From assembly GCA_017619495.1 (NCBI GenBank), contig JAFZSF010000022.1, positions 1 through 49,665 of the forward strand: a stretch of 49,665 bases of DNA, read 5' to 3'. Numbering within the stretch: the stretch's first letter is position 1; each line of letters starts with the position of its first letter. This stretch comes from Clostridia bacterium. Lineage in GTDB: Bacteria > Bacillota > Clostridia > Christensenellales > UBA1242. Below the pieces are notes generated by a model that saw only the letters and a list, made by a program, of their open reading frames with translations, ran no database searches and had not been told where the DNA came from. Both the position numbers and the translations under genes were made by a program. This document shows, in pieces, positions 9,915 through 17,937 of the stretch.

Positions 9915-10757
9915 ATGGAAACAATTAAAATTACCGCTGACAGCACTTGCGATTTAAGCACCGCTTTGCTGGAAAAATATAATTTTACTATTTGTCCCCT
10001 TTATATTCATCTTAACGAAGAAGTCTGCGACCACGCGGGCATTGACGAAGCCATTTACGCTTACTTCCGACAGACCAAGAAAACACCGACCACCTCGGCC
10101 GCCAGCGTGGAAGATTACAAAAACTTTTTTGCCGCTAACTTACCCCAAGATGGCAGTTTAATTCACTTCAATATTTCCAGTGAACTTTCCAGCACTCACG
10201 CAAACGCGGTGGCCGCCGCCAAAGCTTTCCCCAATGTTTATGTCATCGATAGCCGTTCACTATCCACCGGTACTGCAATTTCTATGTTACGCGCGGCACA
10301 ATACCGCGACCAAGGCATGTCCGCCCCAGAAATTGTAGAACGCGTTAAAGCCGAAATTAATCAAATTCAATGCAGTTTCATCATCAACAGTTTAACCTAT
10401 TTACACCGCGGTGGCCGATGCAGTGGTACCGCTAAATTATTTGCCGCCGCTTTACACATTAAGCCACAAATTATTATGAAAGACGGCAAGATGCAACCAG
10501 GCAAAAAATTTATCGGCAACTTCGCCATGTGCGTCAAGAAATATGTTGCTTACACCCTTGACACCAACCCTGAACCCGATTTGTCCGTTTGTTTCATCAC
10601 CCACACTAAAATGACCGACCCTAAAATTGTCGACAGTATTCGCCAACAAGTCTTGGCGCGCTACCCCTTCCAACAAGTAATTGAAACCGTAGCCGGCGGT
10701 ACCGTGACATCGCACTGCGGCGAAAATACGATCGGCATTTTGTACGGCTTAAAATAA
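9915..10757 (+). CDS. DegV family fatty-acid-binding protein (FakB-like)
   Basis: DegV/FakB proteins bind a fatty acid and present it to the kinase FakA, making acyl phosphate for phospholipid synthesis. The 280-residue protein shows the family N-terminus (TADSTCDLS), a TTSAAS element in place of the usual STSQP, and the C-terminal HCGENTIGILYG. It is convergent with a second DegV gene only 16 bases away, and the two are quite diverged. It appears to be transcribed leaderless from TATAAT at 9904-9909. No FakA is in the window, so its partner is inferred. Confidence 0.92.
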   Translation: METIKITADSTCDLSTALLEKYNFTICPLYIHLNEEVCDHAGIDEAIYAYFRQTKKTPTTSAASVEDYKNFFAANLPQDGSLIHFNISSELSSTHANAVAAAKAFPNVYVIDSRSLSTGTAISMLRAAQYRDQGMSAPEIVERVKAEINQIQCSFIINSLTYLHRGGRCSGTAKLFAAALHIKPQIIMKDGKMQPGKKFIGNFAMCVKKYVAYTLDTNPEPDLSVCFITHTKMTDPKIVDSIRQQVLARYPFQQVIETVAGGTVTSHCGENTIGILYGLK

Positions 10758-10773
10758 ATCTATCCAATTATTA

Positions 10774-11649
10774 TTACGCTTTGTAATATTCGCAGTAAGC
10801 CACTGCCAACGCGTTTTCTCCAATATGGCAGGAAACCGATAAGCTCAACGGATCAACAAACTCTACCTGCAAGCCATAAGGTTGCAAGGCTTTTTCAACT
10901 TCGGCTTTAAACAGTTCGGCTTTGGCTTGGTCATAGGTGTAAGCAATGAAAACTTTCAGGTTGCCTTTTTCTATTTGTGGTTTGAAACGCGTATTCAATT
11001 CTTTAACCATTTGGTCAATCATGCGTTTCTTACCTTGGTTATAACTCATAACTTGGCAGAACTTATCCAACTTTTCACCTTGAATAGTTAAGACTGGCTT
11101 AATTTGTAATAAACTCGCAATCAACGCCGCTGCCGGAGTAATGCGACCACCTTTTTTTAAATATTTTAAAGTTGAAAGCATAATATAGATGCTGGCATTC
11201 ATACTGGTTGCCAATAAATAATCTTTAATTTCCTTGGCAGATTTTCCCGCTTTGGCTAAATTAACCGCATCAATTACGGACTGTTTTTGCGTCACCGAAA
11301 TACGGTGATTATCCACAACTTCCACTTTACCATTAAATTCCTTGGCAAAGTTGGCCGCGGTGGCACAACTGCCAGAAAGACCACTGCTCATCGGAATATA
11401 GACAATTTCGTCGTGCGTTTTCAGTAATTCACGCCACAAATCCATCACACTGTTAATGTTCGGCTGACTGGTCGAAACATCAGAACCACCCATAATTTTT
11501 TTGTAAAATTTTTCTTGGCTTAAATTGATGTTTTCAAAATATTCTTTTTCGTCAATCAAAAACGGCATCGGCACTACGGTTACGCCAATTTCCTGCGCAA
11601 ATTCTGGTGTGATACCACTATTTGAATCAGTTACAACTGCTACTTTCAT
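10774..11649 (-). CDS. DegV family fatty-acid-binding protein (FakB-like), second copy
   Basis: This 291-residue DegV protein has the classic DSNSGI start motif, STSQPN near residues 59-64 and HIGENALAVAYC near the C-terminus, all around the fatty-acid pocket in FakB structures. A good AGGGGAGA Shine-Dalgarno sequence precedes the ATG. It faces the other DegV gene tail to tail across 16 bases. Firmicutes often carry several FakB paralogues with different acyl-chain preference, which would explain two diverged copies. Confidence 0.93.
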   Translation of the reverse strand: MKVAVVTDSNSGITPEFAQEIGVTVVPMPFLIDEKEYFENINLSQEKFYKKIMGGSDVSTSQPNINSVMDLWRELLKTHDEIVYIPMSSGLSGSCATAANFAKEFNGKVEVVDNHRISVTQKQSVIDAVNLAKAGKSAKEIKDYLLATSMNASIYIMLSTLKYLKKGGRITPAAALIASLLQIKPVLTIQGEKLDKFCQVMSYNQGKKRMIDQMVKELNTRFKPQIEKGNLKVFIAYTYDQAKAELFKAEVEKALQPYGLQVEFVDPLSLSVSCHIGENALAVAYCEYYKA

Positions 11650-11773
11650 TAATCTTCTCCCCTATTTTTTATCCATAATTAGCTTAACAGATTAACCGTG
11701 CAACCGTCAAATCAATTACTAATTTTGATGACGCTACCGTATATTTTTAACTTAAATTCCGCACTATAAACAC

Positions 11774-12430
11774 ATGAGTCAACGCAAAACCGCCAAGGTT
11801 CCGTTTATTATCTTTATTGTCACTTTAATCGCGTCTGTACTGTGCTTTTCTTTTGGACGCAATTATAATCCGTATTTTCTTTGGGCTGGCTTGGGTTTGG
11901 CCGTCATCAGCCTACTCAGCTTTATGGTAACTTTAACCCGTTTCTTACGCAACCGTTCCATCGCCAGCGGTTTGTTAATTACCATGACCACCGCCACGGC
12001 CTTATACTTTGTTGCCAACCGCTTCATTAACTCTGCTGTCCCCCGTACCATGACTAACCTAAATGTCGCTGGAATTAATGCCACCACCAATAGTACTTGG
12101 TTTACGCCATTGTTCTTTGCCCAAATCGGTTTATTCGCGGTTTGGTTTTTAACTATTTTGTTTATTATTTCGGTTTATGTCCGTCCGATTAAACGCATCG
12201 ACCAATTACTCGGTCAAATTATTGATGCCAAACAAATTAAGAAAATGAAACTAGGTAAAGGCAAACAATACCAAGCCATTGCCGCCAAATTACAAATTCT
12301 CGCCAACGAACAATACGCGCAAAGCCTTAAACGCCAAGCCCGCCAAATTCAAGCCCATAACCGCGCTGCGGCCAAAAAACATGTCGTCGACAAAATTATC
12401 AAAGAAAAAGCCAAACTACCAAAGAACTAA
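11774..12430 (+). CDS. Membrane protein, unknown function
   Basis: The 218-residue protein has four likely membrane segments (about 10-27, 32-52, 62-82, 112-137). A strongly basic, Gln/Ala/Lys-rich cytoplasmic tail (about 145-218) looks like a long helix or coiled coil. I recognise no family. TATAAA lies 3 bases before the ATG with no Shine-Dalgarno sequence, so the start may be leaderless or slightly misplaced. The next gene is convergent. Confidence 0.75.
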   Translation: MSQRKTAKVPFIIFIVTLIASVLCFSFGRNYNPYFLWAGLGLAVISLLSFMVTLTRFLRNRSIASGLLITMTTATALYFVANRFINSAVPRTMTNLNVAGINATTNSTWFTPLFFAQIGLFAVWFLTILFIISVYVRPIKRIDQLLGQIIDAKQIKKMKLGKGKQYQAIAAKLQILANEQYAQSLKRQARQIQAHNRAAAKKHVVDKIIKEKAKLPKN

Positions 12431-12433
12431 AAA

Positions 12434-12449
12434 CACCGCGTTAACGGTG
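12434..12449 (+). terminator. Terminator-like hairpin after the 218-residue membrane protein
   Basis: CACCG and CGGTG arms enclose a 6-base loop just past the stop, followed by ATTTGATT instead of a clean T run. It is weak and could serve either convergent gene. Confidence 0.4.
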
Positions 12450-12464
12450 ATTTGATTAGCTAAC

Positions 12465-13139
12465 TTAATCCTTGGTAGTTCCGTGTGTCTTTAATAAATG
12501 TTTCATTTGTCCCATAATCATGCAAGTACGCTTTTTGGGGGCTGCTTCCTTGCTTACCGGCGCTTTGGTTGCGTCCACTTTCGCCCCAATAATTTCAGGG
12601 TGTCCCACCGCACGGAAATAATGGTCAACATAACGACACAACTCTTTTACATAAGCGGATTCGGCTTCACTACCCACCATATTGTCACTTGCCAAAATTG
12701 TTTGTGGCTTAAATTCCAACGGTAAAGTTTGGTCTTTTTTCAACCACGGCATTTGGGTTATCATGTAGCGCGGACCAATCATGTCCATACGATTTTTAAT
12801 CATCGGTTGTATTTCCATCTGTCCTAAATCTCGGTCCACATTGTTTTGCAGCGCTTTATAATCATTCAAATAACCACGACACAACTTGGCGGCGGGAATT
12901 TCCCACGCACCTAAATTAGAATAAATCATCGCCGGCACACCACGCGCATATTCAACGACATACGCACTACCTTTTTCCACGCGTCCATAGAAAGGATTAA
13001 CCATTGCCGGTGTATTATCAATCACTATTTCGTCAATTAAATGGTGTTTTTGCATCTGCATCGTATAAAAATACACCAAGCGCCTGATGTTCAAATATTC
13101 TTCCTTCGCATCATGTGTTAAAATAACATTCTTTTCCAT
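12465..13139 (-). CDS. Hypothetical soluble protein
   Basis: I take the ATG at 13139 (224 residues); an in-frame ATG at 13166 would add nine residues. Neither has a Shine-Dalgarno sequence, but AT-rich -10-like hexamers lie just before 13139. The protein is soluble and Met/Tyr-rich, with a Lys/Pro-rich linker (about 190-205) before a basic C-terminal segment. No motif or family is recognised. It stands alone, convergent with the 218-residue membrane protein and downstream of the LRR gene's terminator. Confidence 0.65.
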   Translation of the reverse strand: MEKNVILTHDAKEEYLNIRRLVYFYTMQMQKHHLIDEIVIDNTPAMVNPFYGRVEKGSAYVVEYARGVPAMIYSNLGAWEIPAAKLCRGYLNDYKALQNNVDRDLGQMEIQPMIKNRMDMIGPRYMITQMPWLKKDQTLPLEFKPQTILASDNMVGSEAESAYVKELCRYVDHYFRAVGHPEIIGAKVDATKAPVSKEAAPKKRTCMIMGQMKHLLKTHGTTKD

Positions 13140-13198
13140 ATGAAAAGATATATTACACGAAACCATTTTGAATTACAAGCCAAATTACAAATTTTATT

Positions 13199-13221
13199 AA
13201 AAAAGCCGGCAACCGCCGGCT
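13199..13221 (-). terminator. Rho-independent terminator of the LRR surface-protein gene
   Basis: On the minus strand a 7-bp GC-rich stem (AGCCGGC/GCCGGCT) with a 4-base loop is followed by six T, starting 19 bases after the LRR gene stop. Confidence 0.88.
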
Positions 13222-13239
13222 CTCCTACACTGTTCACGA

Positions 13240-15231
13240 TTATCTGCGTCGTCGAGCAATCAAAACCAGCCCGAAAATTCCACAAGTTACCAACACACCA
13301 GCGGCTGAACCACCGGCCACACCTGCTACCACGGCACCATGATTAGCACGGTTAGCAATCACAGTTTGCTCAACTTGACTGACTTCATTTTGGTCGGGGT
13401 TTTGTACGGGGTTGGCATCGATGGGGTCAACCGGGGTTGGTTGCTGATTTTGTTCATCGGGTTCGGTTGGATCTTCCGCTGCATCATATCCTTTCACCAT
13501 AATGTCTTGGTAAATTGCCATGTTCGAATTGTGATACAATTCCGAACTACCCACGATAATTTTAGTGTATTCACCATTATCATTGGTAAAGGTACCCGCA
13601 GTACCAAAGGCAAATTCACCAACTTCGACCACACTGGCGGGAACCGTAATCGTCTCTAAACGTGTACAACCACTGAACGCACCATTACCAATTGCAGTAA
13701 CCCCCTCGGGAATGTCAATGTTGGTTAAATAATAACAATCACTGAACGCACCATCTTTAATAGTTCTTAAACTGTCGGGTAAAATTAAAGCTTTTATTGC
13801 CTCTTTTTCGACCCAATTCTGGAACATCGGTTGATGATCATCACGACCAACCGCGGTTACACCCGCCGGAATTTTGATCGTTACATTTTGACCTTTATCG
13901 CGTGCATTGCGCACTAAATCCGTACCTTCGCTAGATAAACCAATCATGGCACCATTGACATCAATCGCAAAATATTCGCTCTGGTCCACCACTACCGGAA
14001 AAAATCGTTGTAATTCAGGGCTGCTCAACAAGGCTGGATTTTCTACCTTGACTTCAATAATACCACAGCTATTAAATGCATCTTGACCAATCTCGGTCAC
14101 ACTGGCGGGTAGCGTTATTGATTTTAAGTTAGAGCAACTATAAAAAGCACGATCACCGATACTGGTCACACCGTCGGGAATGTCAATGCTGGTTAAATTA
14201 TAACAATTGTAAAAGGCATATCTCTGAATCGTTTGCAAATTATCCGGTAAATCAATGGCAATAATTTTATCATACCGACCACTAAATATTCCTCTCCACG
14301 ATTCACCCGCACCAACCACGGTTACATCGTCCGGCATGACAACTTCAATGCGTCCATATTCGTTGGCGATGTTTTGTCCACTGGTCGATAAGCCGACCAA
14401 AACGCCATTTTCGTCAAAAGTAAAATGTTCTCGTTGGTCTAAAACGCCAACCATATAGGGTTTTAGATTGGGGTTTTCGTACAAAGCTGGATTTTCTGCC
14501 TTGATTTCAATATTATTATTATTACAGCCTGCAAACAAATATTGACCAATCTCGGTCACACTGGCGGGCAGCGTAATCGACTTTAAGTCATAGCAATAGC
14601 TAAAAGCATAGTCGCCAATACTGGTGACACTGTCAGGCAGCGTAATCGACTTTAAGTTATAGCAAGAGTAAAAAGCATTGTCGCCAATACTGGTGACACC
14701 GTCGGGCAGCGTAAGCGACTTTAAATTATAGCAATCGTAAAAAGCATTATCGCCGATGGTTTTTAAAGTACTTGGAAATGAAAACGACATTTTAACGCTG
14801 TCATGGATAAAATAAGCAGAGTAGTCATTGTTGGTTCCCCAGTCATCAACCGTACCATCACCATCATAGTCGTAATCATAGTTATAATAATAACGACTTA
14901 AAAAACCTCCGCTGCCGTTGCTCCAACCTTCAATTGCGGTTACACCTTCGGGAATTTGCACCTGAATTTCGGTGGGAACACGGAGTATGTCAAGCTCGCC
15001 ACAACCGTAATAGGCATTACGATATAGAGAATCAATGTATTTGGCAGTACCCTCTTTTAATCCTAACAAAACATGATCTTTAATCTTAAAGTCAGCTTCG
15101 GTTAAAACCAAAGTATCTGGCGTTTTGGACATCGCACTGACCAGCGGGTTTAAGCTAAAAACCAGTACCAACGCCGCAACCATGATCGCCGCCAAAGAAC
15201 ACAAAATTACAATTATGGATTTCTTTTGCAT
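13240..15231 (-). CDS. BspA-type leucine-rich-repeat surface protein, membrane anchored
   Basis: This 663-residue protein begins with a hydrophobic export segment (about 7-30). Many LRR_5 (BspA-like) units follow, with the pattern SIGDxAFxxCxxLKSITLPxxVT in 23-residue steps, grouped into about three blocks separated by degenerate stretches. A Pro/Asp/Gln-rich spacer then leads to a C-terminal membrane helix and a four-arginine tail. This architecture indicates an extracellular protein anchored at its C-terminus, with no LPXTG. BspA-like repeats are known in adhesins of host-associated bacteria; binding partners cannot be inferred. It has a strong Shine-Dalgarno sequence, its own promoter and its own terminator. 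Confidence 0.9.
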   Translation of the reverse strand: MQKKSIIVILCSLAAIMVAALVLVFSLNPLVSAMSKTPDTLVLTEADFKIKDHVLLGLKEGTAKYIDSLYRNAYYGCGELDILRVPTEIQVQIPEGVTAIEGWSNGSGGFLSRYYYNYDYDYDGDGTVDDWGTNNDYSAYFIHDSVKMSFSFPSTLKTIGDNAFYDCYNLKSLTLPDGVTSIGDNAFYSCYNLKSITLPDSVTSIGDYAFSYCYDLKSITLPASVTEIGQYLFAGCNNNNIEIKAENPALYENPNLKPYMVGVLDQREHFTFDENGVLVGLSTSGQNIANEYGRIEVVMPDDVTVVGAGESWRGIFSGRYDKIIAIDLPDNLQTIQRYAFYNCYNLTSIDIPDGVTSIGDRAFYSCSNLKSITLPASVTEIGQDAFNSCGIIEVKVENPALLSSPELQRFFPVVVDQSEYFAIDVNGAMIGLSSEGTDLVRNARDKGQNVTIKIPAGVTAVGRDDHQPMFQNWVEKEAIKALILPDSLRTIKDGAFSDCYYLTNIDIPEGVTAIGNGAFSGCTRLETITVPASVVEVGEFAFGTAGTFTNDNGEYTKIIVGSSELYHNSNMAIYQDIMVKGYDAAEDPTEPDEQNQQPTPVDPIDANPVQNPDQNEVSQVEQTVIANRANHGAVVAGVAGGSAAGVLVTCGIFGLVLIARRRR
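14550..14765. repeat. Tandem 69-bp repeats encoding LRR units
   Basis: About three successive 69-bp units are nearly identical at the DNA level, each encoding one 23-residue leucine-rich repeat. Related, more diverged units occur near 14095-14240 and 13640-13760. The high identity suggests recent duplication or recombination within the gene. Confidence 0.75.
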
Positions 15232-15287
15232 ATTTTCCTCCTTAATTAGTGTTTACATTTTCGCAAAAACTAATCAACATCAATTAT

Positions 15288-15316
15288 AGTATACTAAATC
15301 TACCAGTATTTTACAA
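15288..15316 (-). promoter_or_regulatory. Promoter for the LRR surface-protein gene
   Basis: On the minus strand, TTGTAA, a 17-base spacer and TATACT lie about 57 bases before the LRR start codon. Here the transcript has a normal leader containing AAGGAGG. Confidence 0.6.
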
Positions 15317-15406
15317 GGAATTTTCAGAATCATGAAAAGTACCCTACTGTTAAAAAATATTAACCAATTCAAAGCGTAAATTTTGTCACCAAATCACACG
15401 GACAAT

Positions 15407-15679
15407 TTACTTTCCTTGTTCCTGAATAAATGCCGCAATTTGTTGCATAAACAATAAATATACGGGTTTAATGCGGCGGTATAAAACCAAGGCGCGTGGT
15501 GCGGGTACCACCCCACTGCGTTCCACCGTGAATAGTTGCTCGCCCAGTTCCTTTTGCAACGCATGAATGTTATAACTGACCGTGGGTTGACTGACACCCA
15601 ATTTATCCGCGGCACGACTAACACTCTGTTCCGCCATCACTGCCAAAAAATATTTGTACAGATTCAAATTGACATTCAT
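15407..15679 (-). CDS. Mini LysR-type regulator, DNA-binding domain only
   Basis: I place the start at the ATG at 15679 (90 residues), since LysR proteins begin close to the helix-turn-helix; an ATG at 15754 is possible but overlaps the divergent gene. The sequence matches the LysR N-terminal winged HTH (NLYKYFLAVMAEQSVSRAAD, then LGVSQPTVSYNIHALQKELG). The roughly 200-residue effector-binding domain is absent, and the downstream 170 bases do not encode it in any frame. A perfect inverted repeat abuts the start codon and is a candidate autoregulatory operator. It may be a functional stand-alone repressor or a remnant. Confidence 0.75.
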   Translation of the reverse strand: MNVNLNLYKYFLAVMAEQSVSRAADKLGVSQPTVSYNIHALQKELGEQLFTVERSGVVPAPRALVLYRRIKPVYLLFMQQIAAFIQEQGK

Positions 15680-15700
15680 GATATAGAATAATTCTATATC
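15680..15700. promoter_or_regulatory. Perfect inverted repeat at the LysR start, candidate operator
   Basis: Arms GATATAGAAT and ATTCTATATC are separated by a single A, immediately upstream of the mini-LysR ATG. The minus-strand TATTCT inside it could be the -10 box, so a bound protein would block transcription. It lies between the mini-LysR gene and the divergent gene at 15739. Confidence 0.6.
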
Positions 15701-15738
15701 CCTTGTAACTGCCGAAGTCCTTTGATACATTTTCATAC

Positions 15739-16293
15739 ATGAATAAAAACGCAATTTCTAAAACATTACTAACGATTTATCCGGGACTGGCCGATTATGC
15801 CACCATGCTCGGCGAACGCGCCCACAACCACGCCTTATGTAGTTGCAACACGCCGTACCTAACCCATCGCATCATTGACAAAATTATCGACCTGAATGTT
15901 AAACAACAGACCATACACAACTTAGCCACCCGCTTACAACGCGTGATGGAAAAACTCCCTCACGATACCCAAAGCGTAATCCACAGTTACTACCAAACTT
16001 ATGGCATTGCCCCGAACATTCCCGCTCAAGCCAAACTGCTTGGTATCGCCGAGCGCACCTTTTACCGTCACCTTGACCGCGCCACCGAATTTGTCGCCAA
16101 TCACTTAACGACCATCGGCATTAACTTTTTCACTTGGCAAGATTTATTACACCAACACGCCTGGATTAAAGAAACTTTTATGCATCAATGCCAACTATAC
16201 CCGCTGCAAATGCCTGGGCATCAAATGGCACCAAATCGCCGAGCTGTTCGCCCACGCCCACATACCAAACCGGCAAATCAAACTGTTGCTTAA
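15739..16293 (+). CDS. Putative DNA-binding protein with a sigma-region-4-like helix-turn-helix
   Basis: The 184-residue protein has a helical core. Residues 65-117 run as LATRLQRVMEKLP, a linker, then AKLLGIAERTFYRHLDRA, resembling sigma-70 region 4 or phage late-regulator HTH domains. It is divergent from the mini-LysR gene across the inverted repeat at 15680-15700. TACATT lies 7 bases before the ATG and there is no Shine-Dalgarno sequence. The last 38 residues overlap the 3' end of ftsY antisense and are low-complexity, so the original C-terminus may have been replaced by read-through. The role is unknown; regulation is inferred from the fold. Confidence 0.62.
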   Translation: MNKNAISKTLLTIYPGLADYATMLGERAHNHALCSCNTPYLTHRIIDKIIDLNVKQQTIHNLATRLQRVMEKLPHDTQSVIHSYYQTYGIAPNIPAQAKLLGIAERTFYRHLDRATEFVANHLTTIGINFFTWQDLLHQHAWIKETFMHQCQLYPLQMPGHQMAPNRRAVRPRPHTKPANQTVA

Positions 16294-17080
16294 TCGCCAC
16301 CACAATTCCCCCCTTGGCGGTCCCATCCAACTTAGTTAAAATAATTCCGTCCAAACCAACCGCTTCATTAAAGTATTCAACCTGACTTAATGCGTTACCA
16401 CCCGTGGTCGCATCAATGACCAATAATTTATAGTAATTGGCTGCTGGCATAACCTTACCCACCACGCGGTCAATTTTTTGTAATTCCGCCATTAAATTAA
16501 CCTTGTTATGCAAACGCCCCGCTGTATCCACAATCGCCACTTGTTCGTGTTTCGCTTTCATGGAAGTCAGTGCGTCAAAGACTAAGGACGCCGGATCAGC
16601 ACCCGCCCCTTGCTTAACAATGCGTACCTTGGCGCGCTCACTCCATTCGGTTAATTGTTCGGTCGCCGCGGCACGGAAAGTATCACCTGCGACCAACAGC
16701 ACAGACTTACCTTCTTGCTTTAATAAATGCGCCAATTTACCAATTGATGTCGTTTTACCCACACCGTTAACACCCACCACCATTAACACCGTGGGATCTG
16801 CCAATGCTGGTTTTTCATCGCCTAAAAGCTCCGCAATACTTTGTGCCAAGCGTTGTTTCAATTCCGCTTCGGTTTTAATTTTTTCCGCCTTCACAGTTTT
16901 TTTAATATCTTCAATAATTTTTTCGGTCGCCGTAACTCCAAGATCCGCACTTATTAACACCGTTTCCAAATCTTCGTAAAATTCATCATCAAAAGTTTTG
17001 GTAAAAATTGACGCAATACCGTTACCAATCGCAGCCGCTGTTTTTTTTAAGCCACCAAAAATTTTAGAGAAAAAGCCCAT
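16178..17080 (-). CDS. ftsY: FtsY, signal recognition particle receptor
   Basis: FtsY docks SRP-ribosome complexes at the membrane through its SRP-type GTPase. The 300-residue protein has a short basic N-terminus, the NG domain with G1 GVNGVGKT (103-110), DTFRAAATEQL, DTAGR (185-189), TKLDGTAKGG (249-258) and the GVGEQLGDL closing motif. It lacks the long acidic A domain, as is usual in Gram-positives. It ends a minus-strand operon (protease, TM2 protein, phosphatase, rpiB, ftsY), 2 bases after rpiB. Its 3' end is overlapped for 116 bases by the convergent HTH gene. Confidence 0.97.
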   Translation of the reverse strand: MGFFSKIFGGLKKTAAAIGNGIASIFTKTFDDEFYEDLETVLISADLGVTATEKIIEDIKKTVKAEKIKTEAELKQRLAQSIAELLGDEKPALADPTVLMVVGVNGVGKTTSIGKLAHLLKQEGKSVLLVAGDTFRAAATEQLTEWSERAKVRIVKQGAGADPASLVFDALTSMKAKHEQVAIVDTAGRLHNKVNLMAELQKIDRVVGKVMPAANYYKLLVIDATTGGNALSQVEYFNEAVGLDGIILTKLDGTAKGGIVVAIKQQFDLPVWYVGVGEQLGDLVPFDAQAFAAGIVGIDA

Positions 17081-17082
17081 CG

Positions 17083-17517
17083 TTACTCCTTACATGCCGC
17101 TTGCATACGGCGCAAATATTTGGGGTTGGTATCGAACGCAGTCTTCAAAAAAATATCCACCATGGTTAATGCCACCGCTTGATCAATAAAGCGTCCCCCT
17201 AAACACAAAACATTGGCGTTATTGTGCTGACGCGCCAAACGCGCATAGTCCACATTGTGCGCCAAAGCCGCGCGAATCCCTTGATGATGGTTGGCCGCGA
17301 TGCTAACTCCAATTCCTGTCCCACAAATTAAAATTCCGCGATTAGCTTGGTCAGCACGCACGCCTTGCACCACGGGTTCCACGAAATCAGGAAAGTTATC
17401 TCCACTATCATATACGGTGTTACCACAATCGGTAAACGCGACACCTTGCTTTTGTAAATGTGCGCGAATCGCTTCTTTCAAAGCAAAACCGCCATGGTCA
17501 CAACCTAAATAAATCAT
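17083..17517 (-). CDS. rpiB: Ribose-5-phosphate isomerase B
   Basis: RpiB interconverts ribose 5-phosphate and ribulose 5-phosphate in the pentose phosphate pathway. The 144 residues carry GCDHGGFALK at the N-terminus, the catalytic-cysteine loop ICGTGIGVSIAANH (C65) and the HNVDYARLARQHNNANVLCLGGR block of the RpiB/LacAB family. The LacA/LacB subunits are related, but a single complete gene with C65 favours RpiB. It lies 6 bases after the phosphatase and 2 before ftsY. Confidence 0.93.
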   Translation of the reverse strand: MIYLGCDHGGFALKEAIRAHLQKQGVAFTDCGNTVYDSGDNFPDFVEPVVQGVRADQANRGILICGTGIGVSIAANHHQGIRAALAHNVDYARLARQHNNANVLCLGGRFIDQAVALTMVDIFLKTAFDTNPKYLRRMQAACKE

Positions 17518-17523
17518 ATTTCA

Positions 17524-17937
17524 TCATAACACTGGGTGTGGATTTTTCAAATCAAAAATCTGGTGGTATAAGGCTTCCAAATCAATTAACAACCTGGAAC
17601 AAACCATATCGTAAGCATACTGTCCCGCCCCATACGGATCATCATAATCACGCAAATCAAAAATGTAATGGTATTGTTGTTGCATTTTGGGCAAGTACTG
17701 CTGCGCTTTATGCGGTTTTGACGAAAGTTTAATTCCGACATTTTGTAACGCAATCATCGCTTCCGGCATCATATCCGAGCCAACATCGGCCGCCGTTCCC
17801 GCACTACGCACAATCACGCCCGTACGCTTATGGCGTTTACAAATGTGTTTGAAAATTAGTTCCGCCATGGGACTACGGCAAGTATTTCCCGCACACACAA
17901 ATAAAATTTTAGTTTTATTAGTTTTAGTCGCGGTCAT
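17524..17937 (-). CDS. Low-molecular-weight phosphatase, probably protein-arginine phosphatase (YwlE-like)
   Basis: The P-loop CAGNTCRS lies at 15-22 (C15 nucleophile, R21), followed by SPMAE, SAGT and the general-acid Asp-Pro at D100-P101. In B. subtilis YwlE a threonine in the same loop position (CTGNTCRS) gives specificity for phosphoarginine, and this protein has that threonine (T19). Phosphoarginine marks proteins for ClpC-ClpP. The 137-residue length is slightly short. No McsB kinase is in the window, so arginine specificity is inferred from the loop; a tyrosine phosphatase is the alternative. It overlaps the TM2-protein gene by ATGA. Confidence 0.85.
   Translation of the reverse strand: MTATKTNKTKILFVCAGNTCRSPMAELIFKHICKRHKRTGVIVRSAGTAADVGSDMMPEAMIALQNVGIKLSSKPHKAQQYLPKMQQQYHYIFDLRDYDDPYGAGQYAYDMVCSRLLIDLEALYHQIFDLKNPHPVL

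Noticed and set aside
14550-14765. CRISPR-like regular repeats
   Set aside because: The 69-bp periodicity is coding LRR units without spacers, and no cas genes are present.
15232-15406. Missing effector domain of the LysR regulator as a frameshifted remnant
   Set aside because: No frame here encodes LysR-like sequence; the stretch holds the LRR gene leader and promoter.
15394-15624. Second minus-strand frame inside the LysR gene
   Set aside because: It is a shadow frame of the helix-turn-helix coding region with no ribosome-binding site.
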